Assembly (NCBI GenBank): GCA_001789205.1
Contig: MFYT01000101.1
Location: 1 to 23,978, forward strand
DNA: 23,978 nt
Source of the DNA: Candidatus Raymondbacteria bacterium RIFOXYA2_FULL_49_16
GTDB taxonomy: Bacteria; Fibrobacterota; OXYB2-FULL-49-7; XYB2-FULL-49-35
Direction of reading: 5' to 3'
How positions within the stretch are numbered: the stretch's first letter is position 1; every line of letters starts with the position of its first letter. The notes under the pieces are model-generated. The model did no database searches. It saw nothing but the letters and a program-made list of their open reading frames with translations, and was not told the DNA's origin. Below are positions 14,986 to 22,416 of the stretch, one piece after another. Made by a program: the position numbers and the translations under genes.

Positions 14986-15918
14986 TTATTGGAACACCGT
15001 CATCCGTTTCTCAACAAGCGCGGCCATTGTCTGTTTAAGGTCCGGCGCCAGGAACGAATCCTCAATGCATTCCTTCATCCGCGGCAAAGCAACACAAAGC
15101 TGCCTGTACATCGCGTCACGCTGGCGAACAGAAAGCTCAAGCGATCCGGCCAGCGCATTGAAGTCCGCGCGTACCAAACCCGATTTTTTTCCATTGATAG
15201 TCAGCGCGGTCTCCTCCCTGTCTTCAGGCATGGCCAGGACCGTGGAGACCAGATCGTATGCAGGGCTTAACCTGATACCCTGGGGTGACTGTATCAGGGA
15301 ATAATTCTTAAGATGCATGTCCGCGTTTCCAGATACGAAAGAAAAGACCGCCCTTAAAAATAAATCGAGCGCATCAATGCCGGGATATACGCTGTAGCGC
15401 CGGAGCAGCCTTCCTACCCGTTCGACCGAGCCCTTGTACTTGTCTTCCGTCAGCCGTTCCGATACCTGGCACAGGTCTTCCATTGCCGTCTTTGCACCTG
15501 TTTTGTCCCTGTCGATCCTGCGGCTGATAAAACAGAGTTCTCTGGAACCAAGCCGGACTAGCCCGCAAGGGACAATGGGTATGCCTGCCAGCGCGGCGCA
15601 GCGCATGACTAATTCTTCGTTCTCAGGTAAACAAGGATACTCCTCAACCGGCGGTTTAAGGACAAAACGGCCCCACATTCCCACAATGGTGAAACGTGAC
15701 CGCCCGCCTTTTTTCTCAATACCAAGCGAAAGTTTTTTCTGGACACCGGTCACGGAAATGCGGTTGAGTACATTATATGCGGCGTATTCTTTGAGTTTTT
15801 CGAGAGTAAGGTCCATTTCCGGCACTGGTGAGGAATCGAAAAATGCTTTACTGCATGGAGCATGATAATCCGTGCCGGGGTCCAATTCCTTACGGCACAA
15901 AAGGCATTGATTACGCAT
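14986..15918 (-). CDS. HipT-like serine/threonine kinase toxin (HipBST system)
   Basis: HipA-fold kinase lacking the N-terminal HipA subdomain, as in the tripartite HipBST system where HipT phosphorylates an aminoacyl-tRNA synthetase (TrpS in E. coli). Seen: an N-terminal zinc-knuckle-like Cys5/Cys8/His19/Cys22; a Gly-rich loop SVTG at 55-58, equivalent to the autophosphorylated S-x-S loop of HipT, here Ser55 and Thr57; ATP-binding Lys88 (RFVLKPP); catalytic GNADMHLKN with Asp200; and metal-binding Asp222 (SPAYDLVS). All kinase residues are intact, so the toxin should be active. Length 310 aa. The ATG overlaps the hipS-like stop by 8 nt, with GGAGG just upstream. The target here is unknown. 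Confidence 0.88.
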   Translation of the reverse strand: MRNQCLLCRKELDPGTDYHAPCSKAFFDSSPVPEMDLTLEKLKEYAAYNVLNRISVTGVQKKLSLGIEKKGGRSRFTIVGMWGRFVLKPPVEEYPCLPENEELVMRCAALAGIPIVPCGLVRLGSRELCFISRRIDRDKTGAKTAMEDLCQVSERLTEDKYKGSVERVGRLLRRYSVYPGIDALDLFLRAVFSFVSGNADMHLKNYSLIQSPQGIRLSPAYDLVSTVLAMPEDREETALTINGKKSGLVRADFNALAGSLELSVRQRDAMYRQLCVALPRMKECIEDSFLAPDLKQTMAALVEKRMTVFQ

Positions 15919-16234
15919 TGCCGCCCTCCACGCGTACCGCGCCTATGCAGTCCCGGCATACGGTAAGCAAAAGGCCCATCCGGTCTTTTTCATCCAGTTT
16001 CCAGTTTCGTGCGGTAATGGACAGAAGCCATCCTTCGGGAATTAAGCCGTCAAAAAAGGGAATCATGGTCTTTGATTCGTACGGCTCGTTCCGGAGGGGA
16101 AGGGTGACGCTGACAGGTTCAGCGTCCGGCAGGCCAAGATATGCCTGATCGTATGAAAAATAATATCCGGCATCAGACTCCCCGATGATACCCGCGAAAC
16201 GGGACTTGACGTAGACCTTACCGCGCCGCATCAT
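15911..16234 (-). CDS. HipS-like antitoxin (HipA N-terminal subdomain as separate protein)
   Basis: A 107-aa protein corresponding to the N-subdomain 1 of HipA, made as a separate polypeptide; in HipBST this subunit (HipS) neutralises HipT. Family features: VYVKSRFAGIIGES and YLGLPDAEPVSVTLPLR near the N-terminus, the conserved PFFDGLIPEGWLL at 59-71 (HipA proteins have FxNLLPEG) and CIGAV at 96-100 (matching GxxxIGAV). The start MM is inside the last codons of the hipB-like gene (17-nt overlap), with AAAGGA about 8 nt upstream. It is a true separate gene, not a frameshifted HipA: both junctions have their own start codons and ribosome binding sites, and the kinase gene is in another frame. 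Confidence 0.88.
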   Translation of the reverse strand: MMRRGKVYVKSRFAGIIGESDAGYYFSYDQAYLGLPDAEPVSVTLPLRNEPYESKTMIPFFDGLIPEGWLLSITARNWKLDEKDRMGLLLTVCRDCIGAVRVEGGNA

Positions 16235-16451
16235 CTTCGATTTCCTTTATAGAAAGCGGGCCGGCGCTATGTCCAAAAAGTCCAAGGATCTGGTTGAGTC
16301 TGTCAAGACGGATGGTTTTTTTCCCCTGTTCAACATCACGGACAAAACGGAGGCCGACCCCTGCTTTGACTGCCAGCTCAACTTGGGTCAGGTGCAGTTC
16401 CTTCCGCTTTTCTTTTAAAAATTGTGAAAAAACATTTCGTTTTTTATTCAT
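16218..16451 (-). CDS. HipB-like HTH regulator
   Basis: A 77-aa Xre/Cro-family DNA-binding protein heading the hipBST-like operon. The helix-turn-helix covers about residues 21-44 (LTQVELAVKAGVGLRFVRDV then EQGK), with the EQGKKTIRLDRLNQILGLFG segment typical of HipB. It would repress its own promoter through the three palindromes upstream, as HipB does in E. coli. The ribosome binding site AAAAGG, 6 nt before the ATG, is itself part of the first palindrome. The downstream hipS- and hipT-like genes overlap in series, which argues for a fixed ratio of all three products. Confidence 0.9.
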   Translation of the reverse strand: MNKKRNVFSQFLKEKRKELHLTQVELAVKAGVGLRFVRDVEQGKKTIRLDRLNQILGLFGHSAGPLSIKEIEDDAAR

Positions 16452-16453
16452 GT

Positions 16454-16471
16454 TATACCTTTTAGGGTATA
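16454..16471. promoter_or_regulatory. hipBST operator 1
   Basis: Palindrome TATACC, 6 bp, GGTATA, immediately upstream of the hipB-like start codon. It contains the ribosome binding site, so the bound region overlaps the translation start zone. The E. coli HipB operator is TATCC, 8 bp, GGATA, so the half-sites are closely related in form. Confidence 0.8.
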
Positions 16472-16492
16472 GATATTACTTAATTCGTTAAT

Positions 16493-16521
16493 AATATACC
16501 TTAAAGGGTATAAAAATACAA
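16493..16521 (-). promoter_or_regulatory. hipBST promoter
   Basis: On the minus strand, TTGTAT (16516-16521) and TATATT (16493-16498) are separated by exactly 17 bp. The -10 matches five of six consensus bases and the -35 matches three of six. Predicted start near 16486 gives a leader of about 35 nt. Operator 2 lies between and over these elements. Confidence 0.65.
16495..16512. promoter_or_regulatory. hipBST operator 2 (core promoter)
   Basis: Same 18-bp palindrome form as operator 1 (TATACC, 6 bp, GGTATA), 41 bp away. It fills most of the space between the proposed -35 and -10 and overlaps the -10, so binding should block RNA polymerase directly. Confidence 0.8.
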
Positions 16522-16534
16522 GTTATTAATTATT

Positions 16535-16552
16535 TATATCAGTTCGGGTATA
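16535..16552. promoter_or_regulatory. hipBST operator 3 (one mismatch)
   Basis: TATATC, 6 bp, GGTATA: one base off the other two operators and 40 bp from operator 2. The even spacing of the three sites, close to four helical turns, puts them on the same DNA face. Confidence 0.65.
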
Positions 16553-16615
16553 ACATTATCTTGGTATTAGAAGCGAATGATATAGTTTGCTAGCGGAGCA
16601 ATGGAAGCCACAAGG

Positions 16616-17671
16616 TCAGACCCGCGTTGTCAGATACATGGGAAGATATTGGACGCGCGGCGCCTTTTCCGTTTTTCCAAGCGCAATTTCAGCAGCCAGG
16701 CGGCCCATGTATTCAGCGTTCCATGTGCAGTACCAGACCGGTTTCTGATGTATGAGCGTGGGCTGTTCTTGCTGTGAAAACGCCACCACATCGTAGGCCG
16801 CGGCCTCGGTGGGCGCCTTTTCAAGCAGTACGTCCTTGACTATTTGTAGAAGGTCCGAGTCCGGGACAATGATGCCTTTGCAGTGGGAATGCTTTTCAAG
16901 AATGCGGCTTATCGCGACTACCGGTTCCTCATGCACCCGCAGCGCAACTTTTTTCCACAGGCAGACGCAATTCAGTTTTTTTGCGGCTTCTGACGAACCC
17001 TTCCAGCGCATGATGTTCGCCCTGTTGAACACCCGGGAATAGGTATGGTAGGGGTGGAGAAAAAGGAAGCGCCGGTGTCCCTTTTCAAATAGCTTTTTTA
17101 CCGCAAGCTCGCCGCCCTGGATGTTGTTTGGCAGTACCATGTGTTTTTTACTATACGCGTCGAAAAGGTCCGCGTGCACAATGGGTATGCGCAGGCGTTC
17201 TATCTCCCTCCGGAGAGGCCGGTCATCTAGTTCCACGGTAATGAGGGCTGTGATACCCAGGGCATGGATCTCCTGGTATATCTCCTGTATTGTCTTGTTC
17301 CTGGTCCGGATAATATAAAGGTGGCTTTTGGTCTTGTTCGCCACGTGTTCTATGCCCTTGAAAATATACTGGTAATAGGAACCCGCAAGCGATGAAAACA
17401 GGGAGAGAACAAGGACGCCAAACCTGTTTTTTAACGGTTGCAGCGCAGGAAGCAAGGCGGTTCCATGGCGCACGAAAGTGCCTTTTGACCGGATTCCCAC
17501 CACAAGCCCTTCCTCCTGTAATAGCCGTATGGCGCGTTTTATTGTGCCTCTTGAGCAGCAAAGCGTAAGGGCCAGCTGTGTTAGATGCGGCAATTGGGCT
17601 GAAGGGGGATAGATACCTTCAAGTATGTCTTTGCGTAGCTTGTTATAGATGGAAAGGTATCTCATTTCCAT
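16616..17671 (-). CDS. GntR-HTH / LacI-type sensor transcriptional regulator
   Basis: Sugar-responsive repressor type: a GntR winged helix (residues about 5-69, with the LPHLTQLALTLCCSRGTIKR recognition helix and EGLVVGIRSKGTFV wing) fused to a LacI/periplasmic-binding-like effector domain (about 83-351, FGVLVLSLFSSLAGSYYQYI, HRRFLFLHPYHTY). AraR of Bacillus has the same layout. It is divergent from the type IX-secreted protein gene 149 bp away, which is a likely target. The ribosome binding site is poor. A perfect TATAAT lies at 17688-17693 (minus strand), implying a very short leader, and a small palindrome (CCAT, 3 bp, ATGG) overlaps the start codon and could be its own operator. The effector is unknown. 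Confidence 0.88.
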   Translation of the reverse strand: MEMRYLSIYNKLRKDILEGIYPPSAQLPHLTQLALTLCCSRGTIKRAIRLLQEEGLVVGIRSKGTFVRHGTALLPALQPLKNRFGVLVLSLFSSLAGSYYQYIFKGIEHVANKTKSHLYIIRTRNKTIQEIYQEIHALGITALITVELDDRPLRREIERLRIPIVHADLFDAYSKKHMVLPNNIQGGELAVKKLFEKGHRRFLFLHPYHTYSRVFNRANIMRWKGSSEAAKKLNCVCLWKKVALRVHEEPVVAISRILEKHSHCKGIIVPDSDLLQIVKDVLLEKAPTEAAAYDVVAFSQQEQPTLIHQKPVWYCTWNAEYMGRLAAEIALGKTEKAPRVQYLPMYLTTRV

Positions 17672-17820
17672 AAAATGGTATGACTTTATTATAACCTTAC
17701 TAACTTTTTATAAATAAATATACATTTTTGCCTCATGTTTGATATATATTATTTCATAATGCAAGATGAGCGTTGTTTGGAAAATCCGTTAAATAAAACC
17801 AATGTTTAAAGGAGGAAAAA

Positions 17821-18939
17821 ATGGCTAAAATGCTGGGTGTGGCGCTGGTGTTTGCTATGCATGTAGCAACGTATTGCCAGTTGGTCCCAGGTACTCATGT
17901 GTATTGGTACAAAGCTTTGACCAATGGGTACAATTTGCAGGACCAGGGCGGGCCAAACCTTCCGGAAGGGATTATTGTCCACGAAGGAAAGATAGCCTCA
18001 GCAAACTACAGCCCGGGTTTGGGATATGCGGGAGGTGGTTTTAGCTGCGGTTCAAATACAAACGACGACCAGGGCTGGTGCGGTGTGTTTTTCCCCGGCG
18101 ATCTGAACAATATCGCCAATGCCGGCGGTCATGTTGATTCCGCTTTTATCCGCGGCGAATACCAGGACGTATGGAGCAGCAACGGCCCTTTGTGCCACGA
18201 AGGCCCCATTGCTGTCAGGTGCGGCGTTGTGGACGTTTCCTTTGGCATTATGATGTGGGGCAGCATTGAAGCGCTTCCCGATGACGCCAAATGGGCTGAT
18301 CTTGATCCCATGAATAACCTTAGTTTTGACATGGGCATTGCCGGGGCCGAAGAGACCATCAATTTTCAGGCACTTGCGGGAAGACCTACGGGAAATTCCG
18401 ACACTCCCCTGCTGGATAGTCAGTTTGTTAAGTTTGACGTGACCGACCAGGTCAATTATATCCTCGATAATGTAAGCGCTACTTCGGCCTGGGCGATAGT
18501 ACTGCTTTCTTCAATAGGCGCGGGCAGCACTGGCAAGTTTTCGATCAGCGCGGGAGAAAACGCGGGCGGGACCGCCCAGGACTCGACAATACTGGTCAAA
18601 AATTCTTATTGGACACAGGACGGCAACACCGCCCATCTTCTTGCCTATGGGTCGCTGGCGCCGATCAGCGTTGAGAAGACCCCGGACATGAAGGGCGGAT
18701 TCTCGCTTGACAACAGCCCCAACCCCTTTAATCCCACGACCACCATTACCTACAATACACTGGGTCGCAAGGGTATGCTCACGATATACGGCTCCACCGG
18801 CAAAGTGGTGCGCCAGGCCGCGGTCAGCGGCAGCGGTTCTCTGGTATGGGACGCGCACGATATGCCCTCGGGAATTTATTTTTCGCGTCTGACCATCGGC
18901 AATACTACTTTGTCCAAACGAATGGTGATGCTGAAATAA
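17821..18939 (+). CDS. Secreted protein with type IX (Por) C-terminal sorting domain
   Basis: A 372-aa exported protein. The first 20 residues look like a signal peptide (short basic start, hydrophobic LGVALVFAMHVATYC). The C-terminal 79 residues (294-372) form a T9SS type A sorting domain: FSLDNSPNPFNPTTTITYN, then LTIYGSTGKVV, DMPSGIYFSRL and the final SKRMVMLK. The middle (about 25-285) is rich in Gly, Asp and aromatics with four closely spaced Cys (GFSCG..GWCGV, PLCHE..VRCGV). Its DQVNYILDNVSATSAWAIVL segment has the flavour of a carbohydrate-binding or cohesin-like beta domain, but I do not recognise the family. A very strong AAAGGAGG ribosome binding site suggests high expression. The divergent GntR/LacI regulator next door may control it. 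Confidence 0.85.
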   Translation: MAKMLGVALVFAMHVATYCQLVPGTHVYWYKALTNGYNLQDQGGPNLPEGIIVHEGKIASANYSPGLGYAGGGFSCGSNTNDDQGWCGVFFPGDLNNIANAGGHVDSAFIRGEYQDVWSSNGPLCHEGPIAVRCGVVDVSFGIMMWGSIEALPDDAKWADLDPMNNLSFDMGIAGAEETINFQALAGRPTGNSDTPLLDSQFVKFDVTDQVNYILDNVSATSAWAIVLLSSIGAGSTGKFSISAGENAGGTAQDSTILVKNSYWTQDGNTAHLLAYGSLAPISVEKTPDMKGGFSLDNSPNPFNPTTTITYNTLGRKGMLTIYGSTGKVVRQAAVSGSGSLVWDAHDMPSGIYFSRLTIGNTTLSKRMVMLK

Positions 18940-18998
18940 GGCCGGGTACCATGGCGTATCGGGCAATGTCCGGTTAAAAACAACACATGCGATTTTTG

Positions 18999-19022
18999 TC
19001 CGGCGGGACAGAGCCCGCCGGA
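18999..19022 (+). terminator. GC-rich hairpin, probable terminator
   Basis: A perfect 9-bp stem (TCCGGCGGG 18999-19007, CCCGCCGGA 19014-19022) closes a 6-nt loop, 60 bp past the stop of the secreted protein. The following plus-strand sequence is T-rich but broken (TTTTATCATTTTT at about 19031-19043), so termination may be partial. No T-tract is present on the minus strand side. Confidence 0.6.
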
Positions 19023-19097
19023 TATTCTGGTTTTATCATTTTTAACCAAACACTACAGAAAACAAAATATAGGTTCAGTTCCTCGAAATTGCACAGG

Positions 19098-19439
19098 CTA
19101 TCGGGCCACCCCATCACTCTCCGCTTCCATCAGCCATTTCCTCACGGGCATTGACCGGACGGTCCCGGACCTTCCAAACCAGGAAAATTCCTTGACCTTC
19201 TCGACGCTCCTGGTAAGCATCAACAGGTCTTTGCACGCCAGGTCGTTTCCCGCGGTGACCAGGGCGCGCATCTCCCGTTCCCGCGTCAGCGGGTCGCCAG
19301 GATCCCAGCAGACCTGTATGAGACGCTGCACCCTATTGTCTTGATATACCACAAAGTCTACCGCTCGGACGTCAGCGCCTCTCATGGAGCTTTGAAGAAT
19401 AAAGATAAAAAATTGTTCCCGGGGAAATGATAGAGTCAA
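19098..19439 (-). pseudogene. C-terminal remnant of a DUF4143-type AAA ATPase
   Basis: The reading frame (opening with TTG) carries only the tail of the common ATPase/DUF4143 family: VDFVV (27-31), LIQVCWDP (40-47), TREREMRAL (52-60), DLLMLT (71-76) and MPVRKWLME (97-105), in the expected order and spacing. Full proteins are about 400 aa, with Walker A/B motifs at the N-terminus; none of that is present upstream, where the metallopeptidase-like lipoprotein gene runs instead. The first about 23 residues do not look like the family. It is therefore a truncated relic, left after a deletion or insertion that joined it to the lipoprotein gene. No ribosome binding site of note. Confidence 0.7.
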
Positions 19440-20935
19440 CGTATTGGAACGCGTGGTAAAAATCCGCGTCTCTGGCCCTTGTCTATACAGGTAGCTGGCG
19501 TAGCCATGTTACGGCCTGCTTTGGCTGCTCCTGCAGGCCAGGCCACCACAGAAAGGTCTTTCAGAATAGAGAGATACCGTTCACCAGCCTCAGAGGGGAA
19601 GCCTTCCATGATAATAAGCGCATTTCCAGATTGTTCCATATGGAAGGTTATTTCATCGGACAATCCGAAACATACGCCCGAGTCGATGACAACAACATTT
19701 CGTTTCTGTTCAAAAATGGAAACATACGCCTCAGCGAACCTTGCTGCTGATAGGCTATCCTGCCAGTATGAATACCAGTATAAGGAAAGTGTGTCGGCCT
19801 CGGCATTACCGGCAACGACAAGGCGGTCTGAAACCAGATTCTGGGTCAGGGAAAAATAATCCGTGATTCCCCATTCGCGCAGAAGGGTGATTGTCATTAT
19901 CTGACCAAGTTCGTCATAATCGAATACGGTGCGCGTAAGAAACAATGTGTCAACAAATGACGAGAACTCAATCATGTAATTCTCGCGTGAAGGAGCAAGA
20001 TAATTATCCACATTGAGAATCTCGCGTGACTTGATCGGCGGATGAGCGAAAAGGGAGTCTGCCCGTTGCCACTGGTTATTATCGATCATTTGCTTGAACG
20101 CGGGAGGGCCATAGGCATACGCCCAATAGAAAGGAAGCGTTGAGATATATCTGACCCCGGAGGCGTGGTCGGCGAGTACAAGACTATCAAGAAAGCCTTT
20201 GTAGTCAGACAGGTATGCGCTAATAGAATAAAAACTGGTGGGATAGGTACCAACCGCATCCTTGTATTGTTGCAGTATGGCGGCATACTCAGCCTCGCCC
20301 TCGACGAGATAATTGGTCGCATAGTAACTGTCTGAGAACACGACATTGTCCGTGAGCTGTATTCTTTTTTTGTAGATTGTTGTCAAATTATAGTATTGAT
20401 CCTGAATCGCGTGGACGTATTCATGAAATAGTGTGTACCGGAAGTAGCTTGGTATGGAGATGGCGGTATCAGCAATAATTATATAGATAGAATCTGTTCC
20501 GGGAACGTAGAAACCAGACACGTTATTAGTAAACACCGAATCCCGGTCTGAGAAATAATCATCACCTGGCATAAGAAAACCTTCGTATACGAGCGTGCGA
20601 TTAATTCTTTCCCGTTCAAGCGCCGAACGGGCGTCAGTGCTGTTTGACCGTTCATAATAATTGGTCATATATTCGGTACGGGTGAGTCCGGTCACGGTAA
20701 TGGGCCGGAGCAATCTTTTTCCGAGGCACGCCTCGGCTTCCCCGTTCATACTGTTCGCCAGTACACCGATTTGTGATTTCAGGTAATCGATCCAGGGTAG
20801 CGATTTTTGTTCAGGAGGGTCTTCCTCGGGGTCTGGACCTGCGGGGTTTCCACTGCAGCCGAGCATGAGAAGACAATACGTAAAAAAGAATACAGAGAAA
20901 ATCAGACGGCTATTAATTTTTAGGTTTGAAAACAT
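19436..20935 (-). CDS. Lipoprotein with HExxH metallopeptidase motif
   Basis: A 499-aa exported lipoprotein: hydrophobic leader with lipobox LMLGC (Cys27), followed by an acidic, proline-rich linker (PAGPDPEEDPPEQ). The peptidase-like core has HEYVHAIQDQYYNL (His171, Glu172, His175) and a downstream VEGEAEYA (212-218), whose glutamates could be the third zinc ligand, as in gluzincins. The motif form HExxHAxQDQ is seen in other uncharacterised surface proteins. Probably acts at the cell surface or in the periplasm; substrate unknown. The last about 25 residues (NMATPATCIDKGQRRGFLPR...) look unlike the rest and end at a junction with the ATPase remnant, so the natural C-terminus may have been replaced. 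The ribosome binding site is poor: GGGAG lies about 12 nt upstream, which is too far. Confidence 0.8.
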   Translation of the reverse strand: MFSNLKINSRLIFSVFFFTYCLLMLGCSGNPAGPDPEEDPPEQKSLPWIDYLKSQIGVLANSMNGEAEACLGKRLLRPITVTGLTRTEYMTNYYERSNSTDARSALERERINRTLVYEGFLMPGDDYFSDRDSVFTNNVSGFYVPGTDSIYIIIADTAISIPSYFRYTLFHEYVHAIQDQYYNLTTIYKKRIQLTDNVVFSDSYYATNYLVEGEAEYAAILQQYKDAVGTYPTSFYSISAYLSDYKGFLDSLVLADHASGVRYISTLPFYWAYAYGPPAFKQMIDNNQWQRADSLFAHPPIKSREILNVDNYLAPSRENYMIEFSSFVDTLFLTRTVFDYDELGQIMTITLLREWGITDYFSLTQNLVSDRLVVAGNAEADTLSLYWYSYWQDSLSAARFAEAYVSIFEQKRNVVVIDSGVCFGLSDEITFHMEQSGNALIIMEGFPSEAGERYLSILKDLSVVAWPAGAAKAGRNMATPATCIDKGQRRGFLPRVPIR

Positions 20936-21246
20936 CGTCCGGATTGGAACTCCCTGTCAAGAAAAATAGTCTCTTCTTGTCGAGAAACCAAGAAAATAAT
21001 GGGCTCCGCCAGCATGGTAAGCGTGAGCCTTCAATCATCGTATGATGGGGGATCCCCGAGTCCGCGTAGTATCGACCCCATTCTCGATCCTCGGTCCTGA
21101 CCATGGGTCTGTCTTGCGGCATTTCACACCCCTTCATCAGCGCAAAGGTAGCATGCTGTCCTAGGGTACTGGCAGGAACATGCCAGGTATTGTCTAATGT
21201 CAATACCGCTTGATGTGTTGCAAGTCATTGTCAACACATATATTTA
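20936..21246. other. Intergenic stretch before the cassette-like region
   Basis: I see no credible gene in these roughly 310 bp. A weak possible promoter for the lipoprotein (TTGGTT, 17 bp, TATTTT on the minus strand) lies just upstream of its start. The rest has no terminator, tRNA or clear repeat. Its base composition changes toward AT-rich near 21200, where the accessory region begins. Confidence 0.4.
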
Positions 21247-21263
21247 CGCGACTTCGTGTCGCG
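21247..21263. other. Hairpin at the edge of repeat copy A
   Basis: CGCGAC (21247-21252) and GTCGCG (21258-21263) form a perfect 6-bp stem with a TTCGT loop, 9 bp from repeat copy A. It lies downstream of the minus-strand rhuM-like gene and could help end its transcript, though no good T-tract follows. Confidence 0.4.
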
Positions 21264-21272
21264 ACCAACCAA

Positions 21273-21338
21273 CAACGCCGGTAACCTGTGCGCCTCAGGC
21301 GCATCAGGTTGAGCGGCAATGTTGCCTTGCGCTAGGGC
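21273..21338. repeat. Imperfect palindromic repeat, copy A (attC-like)
   Basis: Nested arms pair in order: CAAC 21273-21276 with GTTG 21321-21324; GCCG 21277-21280 with CGGC 21314-21317; ACCTG 21284-21288 with CAGGT 21305-21309; TGCGCC 21289-21294 with GGCGCA 21298-21303. T21304 is unpaired. The right arm (21304-21331) is identical to copy C and one base different from copy B. Small internal loops lie between the arm boxes. The layout of outer and inner boxes with an extrahelical base and a variable tip resembles integron attC sites, though the GTTRRRY end is imperfect here. Confidence 0.75.
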
Positions 21339-21384
21339 CATAAGGTACACCTCACAAGAAACGTCAAGATATTTCATGGTTTTT

Positions 21385-22416
21385 TTATGTGCCTTCCTTT
21401 TCATGCTTACCCGTGATCTTTTTGATTTCTTTGTCAAAATCGGAGATGTAGTTTTTGTCCTGCTCTTTCCTGAATATTTCATATTCCTTACTTGCCAGCG
21501 CGAGGGCGACTTCATGGCTGATTGAACCGGCATTTGTAAGAATTTCATACTCACTGAACTTCAGAAAAGCATTCAATTTATCTGTCCAGTCTTTCATGTA
21601 CATGGCCCTGTTCCGGATTGCCTGTATTTCCGCATAGTCTAAATACATGCTGACAACGCGGTTTAAATGGTCGAGTTCACCTTTGTTCAAATAATTTTTT
21701 GCAATCGCCACATCACTTGTCATAATTTTGCTTCCGGTCCCTTTCCGCCATGATGTAAGACCCATGTTTGGCTTTGCATGATTGGCGCGGGAGGCGACTA
21801 TTTCAGCGGCGGTTTGTCCGGTGATGGCAAAATGCAGTTTATTTTGGACTGTAGCGAAGAACTCCTTTGTAATATCAGCCTTGGGGGAGTAATCAATGGA
21901 TGTGGCGTAGAGATCGGTGATTTTCTGATACGCCATTCGTTCGCTGGAACGGATGTCCCGGATTTCTTCCAGCAAATCGTCAAAAAACCGGGCACTGAAG
22001 CGAGACCCATACTTAAAACGGTCGCTATCGATTGCAAAACCCTTGTGGATATACTGTTGTAGAATGGTCGTTGCCCATTGGCGGAACTGGGTGCCTCGTT
22101 CAGAATTGACTCGGTATCCTACGGCTATGATGGCTTCCAATGAATAACAGAACACCTTTCTCGCGATTTCTCTTTCTCCCTCTTTTTGAACTACCGAGAA
22201 TTCCTCGGTAGTTGCCGCTTCATCGAGTTCGTGCTCCTTGAAAATATTTTTAAGGTGCAGAGAGATATTATCGGCAGTGCATCCAAATAGTTCCGCCATG
22301 CGTTTTTGTGAAAGCCAAATGTTTTCCTTCGCATAAAGCACTTCGATATTGATTTTCCCGTCAGGAGTTTGATAAACGGTAATTTGATTGTCCGGTAGTT
22401 TTTTAGTTTTTGCCAT
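21385..22416 (-). CDS. RhuM-family (virulence-associated) protein
   Basis: A 343-aa protein of the RhuM family, common on islands and beside toxin-antitoxin or restriction genes; its biochemical function is unknown. Typical segments: ITVYQTPDGKINIEVLYAKE, then NIWLSQKRMAELFGCTADNI (an HTH-like segment, about 25-58), REIARKVFCYSLEAIIAVGYR and NSERGTQFRQWAT (about 85-117). The C-terminal helical half (KADITKEFFATVQNKLHFAI; SDVAIAKNYLNKGELDHLNR) continues to a charged tail. Length is normal for the family and the frame is intact. The ribosome binding site is weak (GGGAAAACC). It lies between repeat copies A and B and is clearly more AT-rich than the flagellar and mannosidase genes, consistent with acquisition by transfer. 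Confidence 0.9.
   Translation of the reverse strand: MAKTKKLPDNQITVYQTPDGKINIEVLYAKENIWLSQKRMAELFGCTADNISLHLKNIFKEHELDEAATTEEFSVVQKEGEREIARKVFCYSLEAIIAVGYRVNSERGTQFRQWATTILQQYIHKGFAIDSDRFKYGSRFSARFFDDLLEEIRDIRSSERMAYQKITDLYATSIDYSPKADITKEFFATVQNKLHFAITGQTAAEIVASRANHAKPNMGLTSWRKGTGSKIMTSDVAIAKNYLNKGELDHLNRVVSMYLDYAEIQAIRNRAMYMKDWTDKLNAFLKFSEYEILTNAGSISHEVALALASKEYEIFRKEQDKNYISDFDKEIKKITGKHEKEGT

Noticed and set aside
15911-16234. HipA broken by frameshift into two pieces
   Set aside because: The small and large parts each have their own start codon and ribosome binding site and match the separate HipS and HipT proteins, so this is a natural tripartite system.
20913-21203. Minus-strand 96-aa reading frame upstream of the lipoprotein
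   Set aside because: It overlaps the lipoprotein start out of frame, has no ribosome binding site, and its composition (WRSPLFSWFLDKK, many Pro/His/Trp) looks like translated intergenic DNA.
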